Of a DNA stretch of 64,000 bases, positions 44,881 through 51,071 are shown in pieces. The notes below the pieces were generated by a model that was given only the letters and a program-made list of their open reading frames with translations, ran no database searches and had not been told where the DNA came from. The position numbers and the translations under genes were made by a program. Within the stretch, counting starts at the first letter, position 1. Every line of letters begins with the position of its first letter. Origin of the DNA: Polaromonas sp. (GTDB lineage Bacteria; Pseudomonadota; Gammaproteobacteria; Burkholderiales; Burkholderiaceae_C); the NCBI GenBank assembly GCA_013298815.1, contig JAAFJF010000006.1, positions 505 through 64,504 of the forward strand. Reading direction: 5' to 3'.

Positions 44881-45861
44881 ATGACGTTCTGGAGCGCCAG
44901 CTTGGGCGCACTACCCGCGCGGTTTCGCAAGCCAAGGCTGTTGATTGTGGGTTGTGGCGATGTGGGGCAGCGCGTTGCCAGCATTCTGAACGCCTACAAA
45001 TCCATCCAAGCGCAACCCTTGCCGCGTACCTTTCGTATATTAGCACTCACTTCGTCTGCAGACCGCATAAATCCTCTCCGCACCCAAGGTATCGTACCTT
45101 TGCTGGGCAATTTGGACGATGGGGCAAGTTTCCGCCGCTTGGCTGGTTTAGCCACCCATGTGCTGCACTTAGCGCCGCCGCCGTCTGAAGGATGGAGCGA
45201 CCCGCGTACGCTGGCTTTGACCCGTACTTTGCGGCTTCGAAGCGCTCCCAGCGCCTTTGTTTACGGCTCAACCAGCGGTGTGTATGGCGATTTAGCCGGT
45301 GGCAGAGCCGTCGAGACCTTGCCCACAGCGGCCAGAACTCCGCGCGCTTTGCGCCGCGTCAGCGCTGAGCAAACCGTGCGTTTTCTTGGACGCAGCACTA
45401 TCAACAGCAACGTTATCCGAACTTCAATTCTGCGGATTCCTGGTATTTATGCCCCTAATCGCGGAGGCGGCACACCCAAAGACCGCCTGCTCAGAGGCAC
45501 GCCCGTACTGGCAGCCAAAGACGACGTTTACACCAACCACATCCACGCCGACGACCTCGCCCGCGCCTGCCTAGCCGCCCTGTGGCGCGGCAAACCGCAG
45601 CGGGTTTACAACGTGAACGACGACAGCCGCCTGAAAATGGGCGATTATTTCGACTTCGCCGCCGATCTCTACAACCTCCCCCGCCCGCCCCGCGTGCCCC
45701 GCAGCACCGCACAAGACCAGCTGCCGCTGATGCTGCTGAGCTTCATGAGCGAATCGCGGCAGATGGACAACGCGCGGATGAAACAGGAGTTGAAGTTGCA
45801 ACTGCGCTACCCAACCGTAAAAACTGGGTTGAGAGAAGCAACGCAACCTAAGCTGCTTTGA
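44881..45861 (+). CDS. NAD-dependent epimerase/dehydratase-like protein
   Basis: The 326 residues start at MTFWSASLGALPARF; a longer start at 44833 is possible. A Rossmann motif LLIVGCGDVGQRVASIL (residues about 20-36) and the segment FVYGSTSGVYGDLAGG resemble the YeeZ/SDR-extended family. The TNHIHADDLARACLAAL segment near residue 230 is common in nucleoside-diphosphate-sugar epimerase-like proteins. No definite YxxxK catalytic pair was confirmed. The function is unknown. Confidence 0.82.
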   Translation: MTFWSASLGALPARFRKPRLLIVGCGDVGQRVASILNAYKSIQAQPLPRTFRILALTSSADRINPLRTQGIVPLLGNLDDGASFRRLAGLATHVLHLAPPPSEGWSDPRTLALTRTLRLRSAPSAFVYGSTSGVYGDLAGGRAVETLPTAARTPRALRRVSAEQTVRFLGRSTINSNVIRTSILRIPGIYAPNRGGGTPKDRLLRGTPVLAAKDDVYTNHIHADDLARACLAALWRGKPQRVYNVNDDSRLKMGDYFDFAADLYNLPRPPRVPRSTAQDQLPLMLLSFMSESRQMDNARMKQELKLQLRYPTVKTGLREATQPKLL

Positions 45862-45894
45862 ATGGCTTTGTAGCCCAAACTTGCTATTATATTT

Positions 45895-45926
45895 ATAGCT
45901 TCTTAGGCAGCAAATACGCTGGGTAT
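45895..45926 (+). repeat. dispersed repeat copy k (intergenic)
   Basis: The core reads ATAGCTTCTTAGGCA, then GCAAATACGC, then TGGGTAT. It lies between two convergent genes and runs directly into an AT-rich hairpin. Confidence 0.85.
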
Positions 45927-45930
45927 AGCT

Positions 45931-45959
45931 ATATTTATGCCATATTTTGGCATAAATAT
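45931..45959. terminator. bidirectional hairpin between convergent genes
   Basis: ATATTTATGCC-atatttt-GGCATAAATAT is a perfect 11-bp inverted repeat immediately after a dispersed repeat copy. It lies between the convergent epimerase-like and S49 peptidase genes. It lacks a GC-rich stem, so termination is plausible but not assured; it may be part of the extended repeat. Confidence 0.5.
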
Positions 45960-45982
45960 GCCCGATTTCGGCATTTTTAGCG

Positions 45983-47011
45983 TTATTGAACCGCTGGAAC
46001 CGTCTTCAAGGCCTTCACAGCGCCTTCTCCGATGGATGCGCCAAACCGCTTGACCAATTTCTCAGCCACGTTGTCGCGCTTGGTGTAGTCAATCAAATCT
46101 GGCGCTTTAACGACTTCGCGGGCGACAAAATCTAAGGTGCCGATTTTGTCAGCCAAGCCCAGCTCAACCGCTTGCTGACCGCTCCAAAACAGACCGGTGA
46201 AGGTCTCAGGCGTTTCTTTGAGGCGCTCGCCACGGCCTTTTTTGACCACGGCTATGAATTGCTGATGAATTTGGTTCAACATGCCTTGCGTGAAGGCGCG
46301 GTGTTTCTCGGTTTGCGGGCTGAACGGATCCATGAAACCCTTGTTTTCGCCAGCCGTCATCAAACGGCGCTCTACGCCCAGCTTTTCCATCAAACCCGTG
46401 AAGCCAAAACCGTCCATCAGTACGCCAATGCTGCCGACAATGCTGGCTTTGTCCACATAAATTTGGTCTGCGGCCACGGCGATGTAGTACGCTGCTGATG
46501 CGCAAGTTTCTTCCACCACGGCATACACTGGCTTTTTGTGCAGTGCTTTGAGGCGATAAATCTCATCGTTGATCATGCCAGCCTGCACAGGGCTGCCGCC
46601 TGGGGAATTGATGAGCAGCACCACGGCTTTCGCGCCTTTGTCCTCAAACGCGCTGCGCAGCGAGGTCATCACTTGGTCGGCACTGGTCTCGCCACCCGAG
46701 GCGATTTCGCCTTTGATCTCGATCACGGCGGTATGGTCAGCGTTCATGTCGGTAGACGGTGCGCCGCGGTCCAAAAGACTGAATGCCAGCAGCGCAAAAA
46801 ACGCCAACCAAGCCAAGCGCACAAAGGTACGCCAGCGGCGCGCTGTTTTTTGCTCCGCCATGTAATTGATGGCCAGTTTTTCTAAAGCCGTGCGCTCCCA
46901 GCTCACGGTTTGGGTGGCAGATTGCGTCGTAGCTGTAGGCTTCTCAGACTGTGAAGCTAGCGTTTGTGGTTCGTGGATGTTGTCGTTTTGGTTATCGTTC
47001 ATAAGTGCCAT
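45983..47011 (-). CDS. S49 family signal-peptide peptidase (SppA-like)
   Basis: The 342 residues have one membrane helix (RLAWLAFFALLAFSLLDRG, residues about 65-85) and a C-terminal S49 serine-protease domain: NSPGGSPVQAGMINDEI, the nucleophile Ser in CASAAYYIAVAADQIYV and IVGSIGVLMDGFG. It degrades cleaved signal peptides or membrane-protein fragments in the periplasm. The start could also be the ATG three codons later (MNDNQ). It lies downstream of the Rieske gene (64 nt). Confidence 0.92.
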   Translation of the reverse strand: MALMNDNQNDNIHEPQTLASQSEKPTATTQSATQTVSWERTALEKLAINYMAEQKTARRWRTFVRLAWLAFFALLAFSLLDRGAPSTDMNADHTAVIEIKGEIASGGETSADQVMTSLRSAFEDKGAKAVVLLINSPGGSPVQAGMINDEIYRLKALHKKPVYAVVEETCASAAYYIAVAADQIYVDKASIVGSIGVLMDGFGFTGLMEKLGVERRLMTAGENKGFMDPFSPQTEKHRAFTQGMLNQIHQQFIAVVKKGRGERLKETPETFTGLFWSGQQAVELGLADKIGTLDFVAREVVKAPDLIDYTKRDNVAEKLVKRFGASIGEGAVKALKTVPAVQ

Positions 47012-47075
47012 TAAAGCGTATCAGGTGGGTCGAATTGGTCAAAAGGCAGGCTGTGAAGCGCTATTTCAGGCTTGG

Positions 47076-47471
47076 TCAAAATTCCAGCGGCTTCAAGTTA
47101 TATGCAGTATGCCAGTGAACCACGCCGCGCTCCTCGCTCAGGGCAATTTTCACCAACCCGCCATTGCACGGCCCACCCACACAATCACCCGTCTCAGGGC
47201 TAAATTCCGCCCCGTGGGACGAGCAAACCAGCCACTGGCCATCACGGTCAAATACCTTGTTGGGCTGCAAATCCAGCTCCATCGCCACGTGACTGCAACG
47301 GTTCAAGTAAGCCTGCGGCAAGCCCTCAAACCGAATCGCAAACGCCCGACATGTCTGCCCCGCATAAACCACATCAAACGGCACAGCCAAGCCACCGTCT
47401 TGCAGATCGGTTGAATTGCAGAGTGGTAATTGCTCAGATGGGGTTACAAATTGGATGGTGGATTCGGTCAT
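47076..47471 (-). CDS. Rieske 2Fe-2S domain protein
   Basis: The 131 residues form one Rieske domain with the cluster ligands Cys-x-His in RCSHVAMEL and Cys-x-x-His in VCSSHGAEF, then GDCVGGPCNGGL. It is a ferredoxin-like electron carrier of unknown partner. It normally sits beside the HAD phosphatase in related genomes; here a toxin-antitoxin module and dispersed repeats separate the two. A diverged copy of its first ~20 codons lies on the far side of that module. Confidence 0.9.
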   Translation of the reverse strand: MTESTIQFVTPSEQLPLCNSTDLQDGGLAVPFDVVYAGQTCRAFAIRFEGLPQAYLNRCSHVAMELDLQPNKVFDRDGQWLVCSSHGAEFSPETGDCVGGPCNGGLVKIALSEERGVVHWHTAYNLKPLEF

Positions 47472-47540
47472 TTTTACTATTAATTTGATAGCTGTTTAGG
47501 CAATAAATACGCTGGCTATAGGCATTATTTTACTGAATTT
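47407..47540. repeat. direct repeat, left copy flanking the TA module
   Basis: This stretch comprises the 5' end of the Rieske gene and its upstream dispersed repeat. It aligns with 48605-48745 in the same orientation. By eye there are about 10 differences in the 59 coding bases compared, mostly transitions. Confidence 0.75.
47488..47519 (+). repeat. dispersed repeat copy l (upstream of the Rieske gene)
   Basis: The core reads ATAGCTGTTTAGGCA, then ATAAATACGC, then TGGCTAT, preceded by TTACTATTAATTTG. It lies 17 bp from the Rieske start codon. Confidence 0.9.
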
Positions 47541-47546
47541 AGTCAT

Positions 47547-48140
47547 TTAACGAACACCTAAAACTGTTTTTGCCCAAATTGGTAAATCAGTGACACCTTC
47601 AATTAAAGCACCTTTTCTGCAAGTGGCGATGTGCTCCAAACCACTGCTCTGTATATCTTGAGAGTCGTATAGGAATGCAGCATCTGCCAGCGGTATCGCT
47701 TTGGCAAGATTGGCTAATGTCCTAGGATAGCGGGATAAGATTTTGTCAGTCGGCACGTCGTGCCCACCCTCAAGTACTCGCTGTCTGACGCGTTCAACCA
47801 GTATTTCTGGGTTATCAAGAGCAACAACGTAGAGGACAATTTGATAACCCGCTTGTTTTGCATGCTCAATCAAGTCGATTTTCGACGCGTGCGAGAAAAC
47901 AGTTTCACTAGCGAACGAGCGTTTTTCCTGTATCAAATTGCTGCGTCTGCCTTCTGCCCAACTTCGCGCAGCTTCAGTGCGTTTGAGAGGGTTTTTGATA
48001 TGTTTGAGATGCTCACGCTCGTAAATATCAGCATTGATGAATTCAAGTTTTGAATCAATCAACCCCTCAGCCAGCAGTGCCCAGTACAAGGATGACTTGC
48101 CCGCGCCATTGGGGCCGGCGAGCAAGTGAAAAATAGGCAT
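47547..48140 (-). CDS. zeta-toxin-like P-loop kinase
   Basis: The 197 residues have a P-loop GPNGAGKSS (residues 9-17), INADIYEREHLK with a candidate catalytic Asp, SFASETVFSHASKIDLIEHAK and the substrate-loop motif RVRQRVLEGGHDVP. This is the pattern of small zeta-like (COG4185-type) proteins. Zeta toxins phosphorylate UDP-N-acetylglucosamine and so stop cell-wall synthesis; activity here is inferred from family. The gene follows a ParD-like antitoxin gene by 23 nt, so the pair looks like a TA module. Confidence 0.83.
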   Translation of the reverse strand: MPIFHLLAGPNGAGKSSLYWALLAEGLIDSKLEFINADIYEREHLKHIKNPLKRTEAARSWAEGRRSNLIQEKRSFASETVFSHASKIDLIEHAKQAGYQIVLYVVALDNPEILVERVRQRVLEGGHDVPTDKILSRYPRTLANLAKAIPLADAAFLYDSQDIQSSGLEHIATCRKGALIEGVTDLPIWAKTVLGVR

Positions 48141-48163
48141 TAAAAATGAGCGATGAGAAAAAT

Positions 48164-48511
48164 TTAACCCACAAGCGCTTGATTTGCTGTCACGATGGTA
48201 TGAAATTGCCGTTTCAACGCACCACTGTTGTTCGCGATACTCATTTTGGCTATATGCGCTTCTAACGAGTCACTGCCAGCATTGGTCTCATTGCCAGCAG
48301 TATCTTGCTGCAGCGCCTGCTCCGCTTGCAAAATCGTCAACCCGCTGGCTTCCATTTTTCGCCCCAAAGCAGCCCAATACTCAATTTGCCCCGCCGTTGA
48401 ACGGCGAAACGTCTGCGCAGATTCCTTAGCTGCGCTAACCAAAGCCGCAGGCAATTTGACAGACAGGTGGCTAGGCGCAACTGGAGGGCTCACAAGTGCT
48501 TCAAGCATCAC
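48164..48511 (-). CDS. ParD-like antitoxin
   Basis: The 115 residues include VKLPAALVSAAKESAQTF followed by RRSTAGQIEYWAALGRKMEASG, the ribbon-helix-helix/helix pattern of ParD-like TA antitoxins, and a variable C-terminus that would bind the toxin. It is the upstream gene of the pair, as expected for an autoregulated antitoxin. The start could be at the second ATG (48508). Confidence 0.75.
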   Translation of the reverse strand: MMLEALVSPPVAPSHLSVKLPAALVSAAKESAQTFRRSTAGQIEYWAALGRKMEASGLTILQAEQALQQDTAGNETNAGSDSLEAHIAKMSIANNSGALKRQFHTIVTANQALVG

Positions 48512-48596
48512 AACTCCTCAAAAGATGACAATGGCTATATTTTATCCAAAAAGGCAAAATGGCGCAAAAAGAGTCAAAAAGAACCAAACTTATACA

Positions 48597-48663
48597 AATC
48601 AGCTGAGTTACAGAGCGGTAATTGCTCGGATGGAGTTACGAATCGGATGGTGAATTTGGGCAT
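48597..48663 (-). pseudogene. 5' fragment of a Rieske gene
   Basis: From an ATG at 48663 the frame reads TIRFVTPSEQLPLCNSADL, against TIQFVTPSEQLPLCNSTDL at the start of the intact Rieske gene. Homology stops after about 23 codons, where sequence leading into the TA module begins. No Rieske cluster ligands are present, so it cannot make the protein. Confidence 0.8.
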
Positions 48664-48745
48664 TTGCATTGTAAATTTACTATGAATTTAATAGCTGCTT
48701 AGGCAATGAATATGCTGGCTAGAGGCATATTTGATGCCATTTTAG
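48605..48745. repeat. direct repeat, right copy flanking the TA module
   Basis: This is the partner of 47407-47540: a remnant Rieske start plus a dispersed repeat. It ends about 17 bp before the HAD phosphatase stop, where the intact Rieske promoter region would be expected. Confidence 0.75.
48691..48722 (+). repeat. dispersed repeat copy m (next to the HAD phosphatase gene)
   Basis: The core reads ATAGCTGCTTAGGCA, then ATGAATATGC, then TGGCTAG, preceded by TTACTATGAATTTA. GGCAT-atttg-ATGCC follows as a small hairpin. Confidence 0.9.
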
Positions 48746-48761
48746 AACATTTACATCGTTT

Positions 48762-49433
48762 TCAAGCAAATTCAGCCATCCAAGCGTCCAACTCTGCCAC
48801 GGAATGCGCGATGTGCAAAGGTTTGAAGGCTGCAAAGCTGTCAGGCTCATGCGCACCGTAGCTGACACCTACGCTGGCGCAGCCGGCGTTTTGCGCCATC
48901 AAGAGGTCGTGGGTGGTGTCGCCGATCATCAAGGTGCGCTCGGGCGGGACGTTGAGTTCTTCCATCAGCTCGTGCAGCATCAGCGGGTCAGGTTTGCCTG
49001 CGGTTTGGTCTGCGGTGCGGGAGGCGTGGAAAAGTCCTTTTAATTCAACGGCTTGCAGGGCATCGTCTAAGCCACGACGGCTTTTGCCGGTGGCTACTGC
49101 TAGCAAATGGTTGCGCTGTTTTAGACCTGCCAACAGCTCTAAAACGCCGCTGAACAGGGTGATGTCGTCCATGCTTTGCGCGTAGTGAAACTTATAGCGC
49201 TCGCCCAGCATGGGGTATTTGCTGGGGGGCACGTCGGGCGCGGCGTGGGCTAAGGCTTGCATCAAGCCCATGCCGATGACGTAAGAGGCGTCTTGGTCAG
49301 ACGGTTTTGCGCCGCCCACATCGACGACCGCCGCCTGGATGCTGCGGGTGATGATGGCGGTGGAGTCGAAGAGGGTGCCGTCCCAGTCGAAGGCGATTAG
49401 GTCAAATTTGCGGTCGGATTGTCTGGTTGTCAT
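48762..49433 (-). CDS. HAD-superfamily phosphatase (phosphoglycolate phosphatase-like)
   Basis: The 223 residues contain the HAD motif I nucleophile in DWDGTLFDS, motif II in VATGKSRRGLDDAL, and motifs III-IV in KPDPLMLHELMEE and MIGDTTHDLLMAQNAGC. It dephosphorylates a small phosphorylated metabolite, possibly phosphoglycolate. It follows rluC by 8 nt, so the two are an operon, consistent with the rne-rluC-HAD order in Burkholderiales. Confidence 0.9.
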   Translation of the reverse strand: MTTRQSDRKFDLIAFDWDGTLFDSTAIITRSIQAAVVDVGGAKPSDQDASYVIGMGLMQALAHAAPDVPPSKYPMLGERYKFHYAQSMDDITLFSGVLELLAGLKQRNHLLAVATGKSRRGLDDALQAVELKGLFHASRTADQTAGKPDPLMLHELMEELNVPPERTLMIGDTTHDLLMAQNAGCASVGVSYGAHEPDSFAAFKPLHIAHSVAELDAWMAEFA

Positions 49434-49441
49434 GGAAAATT

Positions 49442-50596
49442 TCAGTTTAAAGATTCAACAAAATTCTGTAGTTCAGGCGGTAATTCGTTTTGTAATTCGA
49501 TCCGTTCTGTGGTTGATGGATGAGTGAGTTGCAAGCGCCAAGCATGCAAAAACATTCGTTTTAAGGGGTTGGTTTGCGACAAATTCTGAAATTTAGACGG
49601 CTTTTGCAGCGCTTTGTTCAGTTCAAAATCGCCATATTTGTCGTCGCCCGCAATCGGGTGACCTTCGCTGGCGAGATGAACGCGAATTTGATGGGTGCGG
49701 CCGGTTTTGATGGTGACTTCTAGGAGCGTATAAGCCGCGAAGGTCTGCCGAATTTTGACCAAGGTGACAGATTTCATGCCTTCGGGGTCGTCTTTGGTGG
49801 TGACTTTAACGCGGCGTTCGCCTTCAGAACCATCTTTGGTGGGCAGCAAGTATTTGTGCAAGGGCTTATCGAGCACCTTCTTATTAGCAGGCCACGCGCC
49901 CACAACCAGAGCCAAGTAGGTTTTGCCCGTTTCGCGCTCGCGGAATTGGTTTTGCAGATTCGTCAGCGCGCTGCGTTTTTTTGCGACCAGCAAAATACCG
50001 CTGGTTTCGCGGTCTAGGCGATGCACCAATTCGAGGAATTTAGCCTGCGGCCTGGCCATGCGCAGCTGCTCAATCACCCCAAAGCTGATGCCCGAGCCAC
50101 CATGCACGGCCACGCCAGCAGGTTTGGAAATCGCCAAAATGTGCTCGTCTTCCAGCAAAATCGGGAAATCCTTCAAGATCGAGGTTTTGCTAATTTTGCG
50201 GCCATCCGTAGCGTTTGAAGTGGCATTTTCTAATGAGTTAGTAAGCGCATACTTCGCCGCCTCATGCGCCATCGCCTCGGTTTTCTCGGCCATGCGCTCA
50301 GACACGCGTACGGGTGGCAGGCGTATGATGTCGCCCTCTGCAATACGGGTATCGGCCGACGCTCTGCCTTTGTTGACCCGCACTTCACCGCTGCGAATGA
50401 TGCGGTAGACGTGGGTTTTGGGCACGCCTTTGAGCTGGCGGATCAAAAAATTGTCAAGCCGCTGTCCGTCCGAGTTTTCGTCAACCATGACAAATTCCGC
50501 CTTTGGTTCTGACTTAGGTGGGATATTTGCAATTTGTGGCTGCAAAGTAGGTTTTTCTGGTGCTTTATTCAATCCTACCTCTATAATGTGTTTCAC
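49442..50596 (-). CDS. rluC: 23S rRNA pseudouridine synthase RluC-type
   Basis: The 384 residues have an N-terminal S4 RNA-binding domain (RLDNFLIRQLKGVPKTHVYRII, residues about 46-67) and a RluA-family catalytic domain with the Asp in LVHRLDRETSGILLVAKK, then GRTHQIRVHLASEGHPIAGDDKYG. RluC modifies positions near 955, 2504 and 2580 of 23S rRNA in E. coli. The first ~35 residues are an extension without family resemblance. It is divergent from rne, a classical arrangement. Confidence 0.92.
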   Translation of the reverse strand: MKHIIEVGLNKAPEKPTLQPQIANIPPKSEPKAEFVMVDENSDGQRLDNFLIRQLKGVPKTHVYRIIRSGEVRVNKGRASADTRIAEGDIIRLPPVRVSERMAEKTEAMAHEAAKYALTNSLENATSNATDGRKISKTSILKDFPILLEDEHILAISKPAGVAVHGGSGISFGVIEQLRMARPQAKFLELVHRLDRETSGILLVAKKRSALTNLQNQFRERETGKTYLALVVGAWPANKKVLDKPLHKYLLPTKDGSEGERRVKVTTKDDPEGMKSVTLVKIRQTFAAYTLLEVTIKTGRTHQIRVHLASEGHPIAGDDKYGDFELNKALQKPSKFQNLSQTNPLKRMFLHAWRLQLTHPSTTERIELQNELPPELQNFVESLN

Positions 50597-51071
50597 TAGC
50601 GCTGCGCTATAAGTAATTGATTTGTCTGGAGTTTAGTCCACATCTTGTCTTACTAGATGAAGCGCCCCGCTGGTAAGGTCGATGCCAGCTAGTCTTTTTG
50701 CACGCAAACATGATGAGCCAACGCTCACTGTGGCCTGCCTTAAGCTTAGTTGAAGCCGACGTTTTGAGACAAACATACGGAATACCCAAAGTTTGCGAGC
50801 TTTTGAAAGAGTCAAGAGCTCACAGATATTATTGTTGAAATCAGTTTAGCACCGCGATTTGCGTTAATTAGAAACCCAAGCCGCCTGTAGTTTTGCTGGT
50901 ATCAAGCGCCTACGCTGGCGCACCGCTGAAGATAACGACAAATTTGTTATTAGAATTTTTCGTTTGATAAGTGTTGCGCAAGCTCTCCGGCAATTCCTCG
51001 TGTCTTGATTCGTCTGTTTTGGCATCGTTTGCTCGTATTGGGCATGTGATGAAAATAGAAAGAAGATACCG
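50597..51071. other. rluC-rne divergent intergenic region (long rne leader)
   Basis: This 475-bp region has no convincing gene. It contains an rne promoter candidate (50803-50832), which implies a leader of about 230 nt. A small hairpin, GCTGG-12 nt-CCAGC followed by T-rich DNA, lies near 50669-50690. In E. coli the long rne leader mediates autoregulation by RNase E; a similar role here is inference. Confidence 0.55.
50803..50832 (+). promoter_or_regulatory. sigma-70 promoter candidate for rne
   Basis: A TTGAAA -35 box (50803-50808), an 18-nt spacer and a TATTAT -10 box (50827-50832) point toward rne. Start of transcription would be near 50839. The match is good but was found by eye. Confidence 0.45.

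Noticed and set aside
48597-48663. Remnant Rieske start as a working small gene
   Set aside because: Homology ends before either cluster ligand pair, and the frame runs into unrelated sequence.
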